Shown: one piece after another, positions 9,095-16,585 of the stretch
How positions within the stretch are numbered: position 1 is the first letter of the stretch
How the letters are laid out: every line of letters starts with the position of its first letter
DNA from: Bizionia sp.
GTDB lineage: Bacteria; Bacteroidota; Bacteroidia; Flavobacteriales; Flavobacteriaceae
Direction: 5' to 3'
Assembly (NCBI GenBank): GCA_020631395.1
Contig: JAHDHI010000057.1
Span: forward strand, 1-32,612
Length of the DNA stretch: 32,612 nucleotides
Translations under genes and position numbers: made by a program
The notes under the pieces: model-generated
What the model was told of the DNA's origin: nothing
Seen by the model: the letters and a program-made list of their open reading frames with translations, nothing else
Databases searched by the model: none

Positions 9095-10057
9095 ATGAAA
9101 GTATTAGCAAACGATGGAGTTTCACAAAGCGGAATAGACGCCTTGGAAGCCGCAGGATTTGAAGTATCAACAACAACGGTAGCACAAGAACAATTGATAA
9201 ATTACATCAACACAAATGACATTGACGTCATCTTGGTTCGCAGCGCAACTACCGTTAGAAAAGAAATTATAGATTCTTGCCCTAGCCTAAAGATCATTGG
9301 ACGCGGTGGTGTAGGTATGGACAACATAGATGTGGATTATGCTCGCGAAAAGGGATTGCATGTAATAAACACGCCAGCTGCCTCTTCACAGTCCGTTGCC
9401 GAATTGGTATTCGCCCATTTGTATGGTGGCGTTCGCTTTTTACACGATTCCAACAGAAACATGCCTTTGGATGGAGATACTCAATTTAAAAAACTGAAGA
9501 AGAGTTACGCAAAAGGAGTGGAACTTAGAGGCAAGACAATTGGCATCATAGGATTTGGTCGCATCGGACAAGAAGTAGCCAAGATTGCCCTTGGAGTTGG
9601 AATGAAAGTGATTGCCAGTGACTTGTTCATAGACAATGCAGATGTTAAAGTTGAATTTTTCAATGGACAATCCATTACAGTATCCATAGAAACACAATCC
9701 ATGGAAAGTGTTCTAAAAGAGGCAGACTTCATAACCTTGCATATCCCTTCCCAAAAGGATTATGTCATTGCTGAAAAGGAGTTCGGTATGATGAAGGATG
9801 GAGTTGGTCTCATAAACGCTGCTCGTGGAGGAATAGTAAATGAAGTGGAATTGGTAAAAGCCCTTAACAGTGGCAAAGTTGCCTTTGCAGGTTTGGATAC
9901 CTTTCAAGACGAACCAAAACCAGCCGTACAAATTTTAATGAACGGGAAGATATCGTTGACACCTCACATTGGTGCAGCTACCAATGAAGCACAAGATAGA
10001 ATTGGTACAGAATTGGCATCTCAAATAAAAAACATACTCCTTGTCGACAAAAAATAA
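9095..10057 (+). CDS. serA: D-3-phosphoglycerate dehydrogenase, short form
   Basis: A 320-residue D-isomer-specific 2-hydroxyacid dehydrogenase. The NAD-binding motif GFGRIG is at residues 153-158, and the catalytic triad is Arg244 (NAARGGIVNE), Glu273 (DTFQDEP) and His291 (LTPHIGAATNEA). It lacks the C-terminal ACT and intervening domains of long SerA enzymes, so serine feedback of the E. coli kind is not expected. An in-frame TTG lies one codon before, but the ATG at 9095 is the better start. Position directly behind serC supports phosphoglycerate as substrate; sequence alone would allow other hydroxyacids. Transcription ends at the hairpin at 10097-10127. Confidence 0.9.
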   Translation: MKVLANDGVSQSGIDALEAAGFEVSTTTVAQEQLINYINTNDIDVILVRSATTVRKEIIDSCPSLKIIGRGGVGMDNIDVDYAREKGLHVINTPAASSQSVAELVFAHLYGGVRFLHDSNRNMPLDGDTQFKKLKKSYAKGVELRGKTIGIIGFGRIGQEVAKIALGVGMKVIASDLFIDNADVKVEFFNGQSITVSIETQSMESVLKEADFITLHIPSQKDYVIAEKEFGMMKDGVGLINAARGGIVNEVELVKALNSGKVAFAGLDTFQDEPKPAVQILMNGKISLTPHIGAATNEAQDRIGTELASQIKNILLVDKK

Positions 10058-10096
10058 CACTTCGTCAGATAAAAAATAGAAAAACAAGAAAGTTAG

Positions 10097-10127
10097 AGTC
10101 TCAACACTAGTGTTGAGGCTTTTTTTT
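10097..10127 (+). terminator. intrinsic terminator of the serC-serA run
   Basis: agtctcaaca (10097-10106) pairs with tgttgaggct (10111-10120) around the loop ctag with one G-T pair, followed by a run of T. It closes the acyl-CoA reductase-serC-serA transcript. Confidence 0.88.
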
Positions 10128-10141
10128 ATGTAATTTACATA
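10127..10141. promoter_or_regulatory. 15-base perfect palindrome, possible operator
   Basis: tatgtaa-t-ttacata is an exact palindrome directly behind the serA terminator and 32 bases before the DUF937 start. This position suits an operator or promoter-proximal site. AT-rich DNA makes short palindromes common, so confidence is low. Confidence 0.25.
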
Positions 10142-10173
10142 TCCAATTAATTAACTAATAAAAACATATTATA

Positions 10174-10815
10174 ATGTCAGGAATCTTAGATTTATTAAAC
10201 TCAGACTTAGGAAAATCAATCATAAACGGTGTTGCTGGATCAACAGGAAACGATCAATCGAAAACCGAAAGCGTGCTAACTATGGCCCTACCGGTATTGA
10301 TGAAGGCCATGCAAAGAAATGCATCCACGCCACAAGGAGCCGAAGGATTGATGGGAGCCATACAAGGAAAACACGATGGTAGCATCTTGGATAACTTGGG
10401 AGGTCTTTTTGGTGGAGGTGTCGATAACGAGGTAAAGACAGATGGAGGCAAGATTTTAGGTCACATATTAGGTGCAAAACAATCCGGTGTAGAATCCGTC
10501 ATTGGGCAAAAAGCAGGAATAGATGCTAGTTCTGTAGCTGATATCCTAAAAGTGGCAGCGCCTATATTGATGGGAGTCCTTGGCAAGCAAGCAAAACAAA
10601 ACAATGTAAGTTCCTCCAATGATTTGGGAGGGTTGTTAGGCGGTTTGTTGGGAGGATCCAAAACTCAACACGAACAAAGTTTCCTTGAAAAAATACTAGA
10701 TGCAGATGGAGATGGTAGCGTCATAGACGATGTAGCTGGAATGTTGTTGGGAGGAGACAAAAAGAAAAGTGGCGGACTAGGCGGCTTGCTTGGTAGTCTT
10801 TTTGGAGGTAAATAA
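10174..10815 (+). CDS. DUF937 domain protein
   Basis: A 213-residue protein of the DUF937 family, function unknown. It begins MSGILDLLNSDLGKSIINGVAG and carries two repeated helical blocks (about residues 1-60 and 85-135, each with a pattern like VLTMALPVLMKAM or ILKVAAPILMGVL), separated by Gly/Leu-rich stretches (LGGLFGGGV, LGGLLGGLLGG). Near the end ILDADGDGSVIDDVAGMLLGG resembles an EF-hand or dockerin calcium loop, with Asp at positions 1, 3 and 5 but no acidic residue at 12. No signal peptide is seen. The gene stands alone between terminators, though it follows serA as in many flavobacteria. Confidence 0.88.
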   Translation: MSGILDLLNSDLGKSIINGVAGSTGNDQSKTESVLTMALPVLMKAMQRNASTPQGAEGLMGAIQGKHDGSILDNLGGLFGGGVDNEVKTDGGKILGHILGAKQSGVESVIGQKAGIDASSVADILKVAAPILMGVLGKQAKQNNVSSSNDLGGLLGGLLGGSKTQHEQSFLEKILDADGDGSVIDDVAGMLLGGDKKKSGGLGGLLGSLFGGK

Positions 10816-10833
10816 TCCAAAAAAAAATATGTG

Positions 10834-10877
10834 GAAGGTTATTTGATGATACTGACAAATGACCTTCTATTTATTTT
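10834..10877 (+). terminator. probable terminator after DUF937 gene
   Basis: gaaggttatttg (10834-10845) pairs with caaatgaccttc (10856-10867) over 12 pairs including one G-T, loop of 10 bases, followed by tatttatttt. The U-tract is interrupted, so strength is uncertain. Confidence 0.6.
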
Positions 10878-10964
10878 AACACCATGTCATCGTTAATTTT
10901 TGTATTTTTATTGAACTATGAATGCCATTGCATGCGGCTATGGCAATGACTAAAAAAAGCACAA

Positions 10965-11411
10965 ATGAAAAATTTACTACTGACACTCTTGATCGTTGGT
11001 TTGGCGTATAGTTGCAACACTTCTAAAAAAGCTCCCAAGAGTGACACAGTGGATAGTGAAAAATCAACAGCACAAGTGGGAGATACACTTAAAATCTCCA
11101 ACGATGCCTTGGAATACGAAATCATAATCATTGAGCCTGGTTTCAACACTTGGTTGGTATCGCAAGCAAAGCCAGAAGGCTTTTATGAACAAACCTATCT
11201 CGAAAATAGGAACATACGCTATGTTTCCGAATGGAATACTCGTGTTTCCCAACCCAATCGATACAATCCCAACCTGTATGAATTGAGAATAGACTACCAA
11301 CAAGGCATAGATTATGGATATGATGTAAATTATAAACTGTACAACTATTTCATTTTCTTCCAAAACAACTACAAACAGAACCTATTGGGTGGTAGAGTTC
11401 CTATAAATTAA
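10965..11411 (+). CDS. DUF6146-like lipoprotein
   Basis: A 148-residue predicted lipoprotein. The signal peptide MKNLLLTLLIVGLAYSC ends in a lipobox with Cys17. After a Lys/Ser-rich linker (to about residue 40), the conserved body reads DALEYEIIIIEPGFNTWL and YLENRNIRYVSEWNTRVSQP, then a Tyr/Asn-rich end (YELRIDYQQGIDYGYDVNYKLYNYFIFFQNNY). This matches, from memory, the flavobacterial DUF6146 family, whose function is unknown. The ATG at 10965 is the only start giving the signal peptide. The next gene begins 28 bases after its stop and could share the transcript, although a -7-like element sits between them. Confidence 0.82.
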   Translation: MKNLLLTLLIVGLAYSCNTSKKAPKSDTVDSEKSTAQVGDTLKISNDALEYEIIIIEPGFNTWLVSQAKPEGFYEQTYLENRNIRYVSEWNTRVSQPNRYNPNLYELRIDYQQGIDYGYDVNYKLYNYFIFFQNNYKQNLLGGRVPIN

Positions 11412-11413
11412 AT

Positions 11414-11421
11414 TATATTTG
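11414..11421 (+). promoter_or_regulatory. -7-like element before the small membrane protein gene
   Basis: TATATTTG fits TAnnTTTG and would start transcription about 12 bases before the ATG at 11440. No well-spaced TTG box is seen, so this may be an internal promoter or chance. Confidence 0.35.
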
Positions 11422-11439
11422 CAGCTTCAAAACGATGTT

Positions 11440-11934
11440 ATGAAGCAATTTAAAAACCGTTGGGAGATTCAACGAAATTGGCAATTGGTATTTCCTTTTT
11501 TAGGAATCTTGGTCACACTATACTCAGCATTTAAAATAGCAAAGGCTTTAACGGCCTCTTTCCATATGGCCATTACGGTCTTCACCTCTATAATTATAGG
11601 CTTTGCATTGTTGAAGTTCTTTTTGTTTTTATTTAAAAAGTTAGAGAACAAATGGGTTGTAGACCATAGATGGGAAATGATTCGTATTTTCATGGTGTTC
11701 GCCATTACTGGATCTTCTTCCGTATACATAGGACGTCCGATCATAAAACTACTGGGAATTACTAAAGAAAACCTAAACCTCTTTGTTTATTGGACTTTAT
11801 ATATTATAATTGGGCTCGTATTTTACCAAATACTATTGGTAACCTTTGGATGGTTATTCGGGCAGTTTAATTTCTTTTGGTCATTCGAAAAGAAAATGCT
11901 TCGTAGATTTGGATTGGGACGCTTTTTAGAATAA
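11440..11934 (+). CDS. DUF6787-like membrane protein
   Basis: A 164-residue inner-membrane protein with about four hydrophobic segments (near residues 15-35, 42-65, 80-100 and 115-145). It opens with KQFKNRWEIQRNWQLVFPF and contains the repeated RWE element (VDHRWEMIRIF) before the second membrane pair, which suggests an internal duplication. It ends KKMLRRFGLGRFLE. From memory this is the flavobacterial DUF6787 family of unknown function. The ATG at 11440 is preferred over a TTG seven codons upstream. Its TAA shares one base with the ATG of the next gene (TAATG), so translation is probably coupled. Confidence 0.82.
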   Translation: MKQFKNRWEIQRNWQLVFPFLGILVTLYSAFKIAKALTASFHMAITVFTSIIIGFALLKFFLFLFKKLENKWVVDHRWEMIRIFMVFAITGSSSVYIGRPIIKLLGITKENLNLFVYWTLYIIIGLVFYQILLVTFGWLFGQFNFFWSFEKKMLRRFGLGRFLE

Positions 11935-12266
11935 TGCAAAATGTAAGACAACATAGTGTTTGTAGAATAATGGCATTGCTGCTGGTAATTGCCGTAATAA
12001 TACCTGCTGTAGTTAAGTTTGCTCACATTTTCGAAGACCATGAACACACTGTTTGCACGGATAAGACAAGTACGCACATTCATGGTGTCGATTTGGATTG
12101 TGAATTTTACAAGTTCAAATTGAATACTTCCATTGCGATAGATTTCAACAAGAAGGACTTTCCTTCCATTGAGAACAATCACAAGATTATCACGTCACAG
12201 TATCAGTTTACAAGTGATTTTCAACGCTTACCTTTCTCATTGCGTGGTCCACCACGATTAGTTTAA
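11934..12266 (+). CDS. small His/Cys-rich exported or membrane-anchored protein
   Basis: A 110-residue protein with one hydrophobic N-terminal segment (about residues 12-30, MALLLVIAVIIPAVVKFAHI). It is followed by possible metal ligands: DHEHTVC, then THIHGVDLDCEFYKFKL. The remainder is polar and ends in Arg/Pro. The arrangement predicts a periplasmic domain tethered by its N-terminus, or released by signal peptidase. I recall similar unnamed small proteins ahead of TonB receptors in other flavobacteria, but cannot give a family. It overlaps the previous gene by one base and is followed after 76 bases by the ZnuD-like receptor. A role in handling a metal for that receptor is inference. Confidence 0.75.
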   Translation: MQNVRQHSVCRIMALLLVIAVIIPAVVKFAHIFEDHEHTVCTDKTSTHIHGVDLDCEFYKFKLNTSIAIDFNKKDFPSIENNHKIITSQYQFTSDFQRLPFSLRGPPRLV

Positions 12267-12342
12267 TGTTCAACTTAAGAAACATTCCTTTGTCGATACA
12301 CCGATTTTAAGGAACAACATTCATTAAACTAAAAATTTTCAA

Positions 12343-14562
12343 ATGAAATATTATTTTTCAGCACTACTATTTTTGGTAGTGACCTGTGCATTTGCACAAC
12401 ATGCCATTACCGGGACATTGATGGACAAAGACACGAATGCCCCATTGGAATTCGCTAGCATCTACTTGCCACAATTGGAAAAAGGAACCACAAGTGATGC
12501 CGATGGCCATTTCAACTTAACAGAAATCCCATCTGGCAATCACAAGATCATCATTTCCTTGGTAGGGTACGAAACCCTATCCCAATCCATACGACTACCA
12601 TTGACCGAATCACTGAACTTGGCATTGAAACCCTCTGCAATAGAAATGGAAGAAGTAATCGTATCTACTCCATTCCATAAGTTGCAAAGTGAAAATGTGA
12701 TGAAAGTGGAAAGAGAGAGCGTATCCGAACTAAAACAAGCTGGAGCTGTAAATCTAGCTAGTGGAATTACCGAGATTGCCGGTGTAGAAAGCGTTTCTAC
12801 CGGTCTTAGCATTGGCAAGCCCGTTATTAGAGGCCTAAGTTCCAATCGTGTATTGGTATATGCGCAGGGCATTAGATTGGAAAATCAACAATTTGGTGGT
12901 GAGCATGGCTTGGGTGTCAACGATGCGGGAATAGAGAGTGTCGAAATAATAAAAGGGCCAGCATCCCTACTCTATGGTAGCGATGCCTTGGGAGGCGTTT
13001 TGTATTTGAACCCGGAGAAATACGCATCTCAAAATAGCAATTCTAGCGACTTCAATGGAAATTATTTTTCAAACACGAAAGGCTATAACACAAACGTAGG
13101 TTACAAATCCTCTGGAGAAACCGTCAAATTCCTATTTAGAGGAGGTTTGTCAGAACATTCGGATTATGACACGGAAAACTACAGAGTTACCAATACGCGT
13201 TTTAGAGAGCAAGATTTCAAAGCAGGGATAGGCTATCAAAAATCCAATTTCAAAACCGATTTCCGCTACAATGTCAATCATTCGAAATTGGGCATACCAG
13301 AAGGCATAGGAGAACAATCCACTGCAAAGACGGTATTGCTTCCTCATCAAGATTTGACAAACCACATATTCAGCTCTAAATCAACGCTTTTCTTCAAAGA
13401 ATCCAGTTTGGATTTAAATCTAGGCTATACCTACAATGACAGAAAGGAATTTGAGGAACATCATGAAGAAGAAGAGGAAGAAGAAGAAGAAGAACATCAT
13501 GAGGAAGATGAAGTATTGGAGCCTGCATTGCATATGAAATTGCAAACGGCAAATTACGATGTAAAATACAATTTGCATAAAATGGGCAAATTTGAAACCA
13601 TCGTTGGAATACAAGGGATGCATCAGGTAAATGCCAATGATGGAGAAGAACAACTAATTCCAGATGCTACTACCAACGACTTTGGTTTTTTGGCAACTTC
13701 CCACATTCATTTTGAAACCGTAGACATACAATTGGGGGCACGTTACGACAATCGAAACATCAATGTGAAAAATGGCATTACGAGGAGTTTCAATAGTTTC
13801 AACGGTGCCATTGGAGCCAAAACCAACATTGGAAAGACCATAATTGCTCGATTGAACTTGGCCACTGGATTTAGAGCTCCAAATCTAGCTGAACTGACTA
13901 GCTTTGGAAGTCATGAAGGTACCAATCGCTTCGAGATTGGAAATGCCGATCTAAATAACGAACAGAATGTTCAAGTCGATTTGGCATTGGAGTACAAAAA
14001 TAAACATTTGGAAATATTTGCCAATGGTTTTTACAACAACATAAAGGACTACATTTACCTATCTCCCAACGGAAATACGATAGATGGTGCTCCAGTTTTC
14101 AACTACCTTCAAGAGAATGCTAGTTTGTATGGAGGTGAAGTTGGCTTTCACCTACACCCACACCCACTGGATTGGTTGCACTTCGAGAGTAGCTTTGAAA
14201 CCGTTACCGGCAAGCAAGGCAACGACAACTATTTGCCATTGATTCCTGCCAATAGTTTAACCAATACCATTCGAGTGGAATTTGAAAAGCAATGGTTTTC
14301 TAAAGGTTATGCCTTCATTAAATTGAAATATGCCTTCAAACAAAGCAATGTAAGTTCCTTTGAAACGCCAACCGATGCATATGCCCTACTAAGTGCTGGT
14401 TTTGGAGCTGATTTCAAGGTTTTTAAAAACACGATGTCCTTTAGTGTCTCTGGAAACAACTTGACCAACAAAAACTACATTAGCCACCTATCTCGCCTAA
14501 AGGCAGATAACATAGCTAACATAGGTCGTAACTTTGGCATTGGAATAAGTTATCGCATATAA
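12343..14562 (+). CDS. ZnuD-like TonB-dependent receptor with Glu/His loop
   Basis: A 739-residue outer-membrane receptor. It has a signal peptide (ending CAFAQ), a carboxypeptidase-regulatory-like domain (about 20-100), a plug (about 105-225 with GKPVIRGLSSNRVLVYAQGI and EIIKGPASLLYGSDALGGV) and a barrel ending NFGIGISYRI. PVIRGLSxNRVLV plus SLLYGSxALGG is characteristic of the ZnuD-like group, which imports zinc or related metals. In the barrel, residues 371-390 form a loop of EEHH, ten Glu, then HHEEDE, which is expected to face outside and could catch metal ions, as the His-rich loops of ZnuD do. The metal is not determined. The neighbouring small HEH/HIH protein fits the same role. The bidirectional terminator at 14597-14646 follows. 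Confidence 0.87.
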   Translation: MKYYFSALLFLVVTCAFAQHAITGTLMDKDTNAPLEFASIYLPQLEKGTTSDADGHFNLTEIPSGNHKIIISLVGYETLSQSIRLPLTESLNLALKPSAIEMEEVIVSTPFHKLQSENVMKVERESVSELKQAGAVNLASGITEIAGVESVSTGLSIGKPVIRGLSSNRVLVYAQGIRLENQQFGGEHGLGVNDAGIESVEIIKGPASLLYGSDALGGVLYLNPEKYASQNSNSSDFNGNYFSNTKGYNTNVGYKSSGETVKFLFRGGLSEHSDYDTENYRVTNTRFREQDFKAGIGYQKSNFKTDFRYNVNHSKLGIPEGIGEQSTAKTVLLPHQDLTNHIFSSKSTLFFKESSLDLNLGYTYNDRKEFEEHHEEEEEEEEEEHHEEDEVLEPALHMKLQTANYDVKYNLHKMGKFETIVGIQGMHQVNANDGEEQLIPDATTNDFGFLATSHIHFETVDIQLGARYDNRNINVKNGITRSFNSFNGAIGAKTNIGKTIIARLNLATGFRAPNLAELTSFGSHEGTNRFEIGNADLNNEQNVQVDLALEYKNKHLEIFANGFYNNIKDYIYLSPNGNTIDGAPVFNYLQENASLYGGEVGFHLHPHPLDWLHFESSFETVTGKQGNDNYLPLIPANSLTNTIRVEFEKQWFSKGYAFIKLKYAFKQSNVSSFETPTDAYALLSAGFGADFKVFKNTMSFSVSGNNLTNKNYISHLSRLKADNIANIGRNFGIGISYRI
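13465..13494 (+). repeat. (GAR)10 triplet repeat within the receptor gene
   Basis: Ten Glu codons in a row, nine GAA and one GAG, lie between two CATCAT pairs. Slippage here would change the length of the acidic loop by whole codons without breaking the frame. Confidence 0.85.
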
Positions 14563-14596
14563 TTGTGAATGAAACGCCAAAATGGTGTTGATTTAT

Positions 14597-14646
14597 GAAA
14601 AGACTTGCATTATGATTGTACGATCAACCTCTTGCAAGTCTTTTTC
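14597..14646. terminator. bidirectional terminator between receptor and ada genes
   Basis: gaaaagacttgca (14597-14609) pairs with tgcaagtcttttc-type sequence at 14633-14646. A smaller hairpin (tgat/atca) lies inside the loop. A and T runs on both sides let it serve the plus-strand receptor and the minus-strand ada, whose stop is 24 bases away. Confidence 0.82.
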
Positions 14647-14669
14647 ATTTAAATTGCAAAGGCAATTTC

Positions 14670-15728
14670 CTATTTGTTGGAGTGCTCTCGTTCATAATCA
14701 ATGAGCCATCGTTTTCTTTCAATTCCACCGCCATACCCTGTCATTTTTCCATCCTTTCCAATTACCCTGTGACAAGGTATTATTATAGATATCCTATTGT
14801 TGCCATTTGCGGATGCCACAGCTCTTGTTGCTTTAGGATTGCCTATTTTTTCTGCTTGCTGCAGATATGTCGTGGTTTCTCCATAATTTATTTCTCTCAA
14901 ACAATCCCATACAACATTTTGAAAATCGGTTCCAGGTGTTTCAAGCGCGACATAGAATGTTTTTCTTCCCTCTTCAAAATATTCCTTTATTTCCTTTTTG
15001 GTTTGTTTTATGTGCACGTTCTCTCCAAAAATAATGTTTGCCTTCAATAGTCTTTGCAAGTCTTTGAATTCACTTTCCAACATTCGTCTATCTACGAATT
15101 CCAGTAGGCAAACCCCTTTGTCCGTTGCGCAAACGAACATTGGCCCCAATGGTGTCGTCAATCTATTGATCAGGATGATGTTCTTTTCTCTGCTTTTTCG
15201 TGGAGATTTACCAACTAGTTTTTTAAATGTATAGCCAAAACCACTCAATGATTCATATCCGGTATCGAAAGCTGCATGTGTTGCGTTCTTTCCGTTTTTC
15301 AATTCCTGAAATGCATTGTTTATGCGATACATTCTTTGATATGACTGGAAAGTCATACCATAGTGCTTCTTGAACCATCTACGAACTACCTCAGGACTTA
15401 TTCCTTTTTGCCTCAGTTGAAAATCGGTTATTTTTTCCTTTGGATTTTCTTTTACCAACTTGATGGCCTTTTCGATCAATTCTGGGGCTTGGTTGGCATT
15501 TTCGGTTGGTTTGCAAATTTTACATGGTCTGTAACCATTGTCCAATGCTTCCTTGAAAGACGTATAAAACTCCACATTTTCAAATTTAGGCTTTCTTGCC
15601 CTACAAGTAGCTATGCAAAAAACCAATGTGGTTTTCACTCCTACGAAGAAAATACCGACATAGCTTTGTTTCCTATTCAACAAGGCTTGATAGTACCTAT
15701 CTATTTTTTCCTTTTCTGTGATCAGCAT
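14670..15728 (-). CDS. ada: bifunctional Ada: AraC regulator and O6-methylguanine methyltransferase
   Basis: A 352-residue three-part Ada protein. The zinc-binding N-terminal domain has Cys38, Cys42, Cys69 and Cys72, the same numbering as in E. coli Ada, where Cys38 takes the methyl group from phosphotriesters. An AraC-type helix-turn-helix follows (about 80-180, with VRRWFKKHYGMTFQSYQRMYR and ATHAAFDTGYESLSGFGYTFK). The C-terminal alkyltransferase domain holds the active site IIPCHRVIG with Cys319. It removes methyl groups from DNA and, once methylated, should activate its targets. It lies one base behind the PEP-mutase-like gene (TAGtATG), so the two are cotranscribed and probably translationally coupled. 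Whether it controls that shared promoter is not shown. Confidence 0.95.
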   Translation of the reverse strand: MLITEKEKIDRYYQALLNRKQSYVGIFFVGVKTTLVFCIATCRARKPKFENVEFYTSFKEALDNGYRPCKICKPTENANQAPELIEKAIKLVKENPKEKITDFQLRQKGISPEVVRRWFKKHYGMTFQSYQRMYRINNAFQELKNGKNATHAAFDTGYESLSGFGYTFKKLVGKSPRKSREKNIILINRLTTPLGPMFVCATDKGVCLLEFVDRRMLESEFKDLQRLLKANIIFGENVHIKQTKKEIKEYFEEGRKTFYVALETPGTDFQNVVWDCLREINYGETTTYLQQAEKIGNPKATRAVASANGNNRISIIIPCHRVIGKDGKMTGYGGGIERKRWLIDYEREHSNK

Positions 15729-15729
15729 A

Positions 15730-16485
15730 CTAAAAAATGGAGTTAAATGATTTTTGACTCAATATGGCCTTTGTGATTTTCTCGAATTGATCGTACATTT
15801 CATTGAAGAGTAAATTACCCGAACTAATCCGTTTGACGCCTAACCTAGCCAATGTCTCAAAATTTGGAAGATTGGGCATACTCATCACATTGATTGGCAA
15901 TGTTGTACTCGTTACGATTTCTTCAATGTCCGCTTCATTTTCTATGCAAGGTGTAAAAATCCCATTTGCTCCAGCTTTTTCATAGAGTCTTATTCTTCTT
16001 TTCGTTTCTTCCACCGCATTCGATGCTCCTAGCAAGAAGGTGTCCGTTCTTACGTTTACAAATACGTCCATACGTTCTTTTTCAAGTTCTTCTCTTATGT
16101 TTGCAAGCGTTTTTGAAAAATCATCCGCATTCAATAACTTCCTATTCTCATCAAGGATGCTGTCTTCTATGTTGATTCCGACCACTCCCAAATCCCACAA
16201 CCGTTTGATGTTGTCCATAATTTCCTTTGGTTTGCGACTATAGCCAGATTCCAGATCCACCGACAATGGCAAGTTTGTATGCATTGCTATTCGTTTTACA
16301 AAATATTCCAATTCGGAAAAGATCATTTCCTCTCCATCATTGTATCCCAATAGTTCAGCTATTGCAGAACTAGAGGTTCCTATTGCCTGAAAGTTTAGTC
16401 TTTCTGCTGTCTTGGCACTCGGTACATCCCAAACATTTCCAATCAGCAAGGGCTTTTTCTGATTGTGTAACTCTGTAAATTCCAT
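15730..16485 (-). CDS. isocitrate lyase/PEP mutase family protein
   Basis: A 251-residue TIM-barrel protein of the PEP phosphonomutase/isocitrate lyase superfamily. Recognisable parts are LIGNVWDVPSAK (14-25), the GTSSSAIAELLGYNDG loop (36-51), SVDLESGYS with Asp77 and Glu79, and GINIEDS with Glu107 and Asp108, which bind magnesium and the carboxylate. It lacks the KKCGH motif of true isocitrate lyases. Members act on PEP, oxaloacetate or methylisocitrate-like substrates, and the specific reaction cannot be read here. The ATG at 16485 has a good ribosome binding region (aaaggaa). It is the first gene of a two-gene unit with ada and is divergent from the alpha/beta hydrolase gene. Confidence 0.88.
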   Translation of the reverse strand: MEFTELHNQKKPLLIGNVWDVPSAKTAERLNFQAIGTSSSAIAELLGYNDGEEMIFSELEYFVKRIAMHTNLPLSVDLESGYSRKPKEIMDNIKRLWDLGVVGINIEDSILDENRKLLNADDFSKTLANIREELEKERMDVFVNVRTDTFLLGASNAVEETKRRIRLYEKAGANGIFTPCIENEADIEEIVTSTTLPINVMSMPNLPNFETLARLGVKRISSGNLLFNEMYDQFEKITKAILSQKSFNSIF

Positions 16486-16585
16486 TTCCTTTAGTTTTTA
16501 TGCAAATTACCTTAGATTAAATTTAGTTGGCAACCGAAAATTGGACGCGTATTTTTTTAACCAATGCCCGATTGTTTAATATAAC

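Noticed and set aside
12284-12314. Small inverted repeat attcctt/aaggaa between the 110-residue gene and the receptor gene
   Set aside because: Six pairs around an 18-base loop without a U-tract; too weak to call a terminator or operator.
13420-13653. Phe-rich minus-strand frame in the receptor gene
   Set aside because: It is the complement of the Glu codon run and has no coding character.
16500-16560. Ada-box-like AAT...GCAA (aatttagttggcaa) in the divergent promoter region
   Set aside because: The E. coli Ada site is AAT-N6-GCAA; here the spacer is seven bases, and the region is too AT-rich for such a short match to count.
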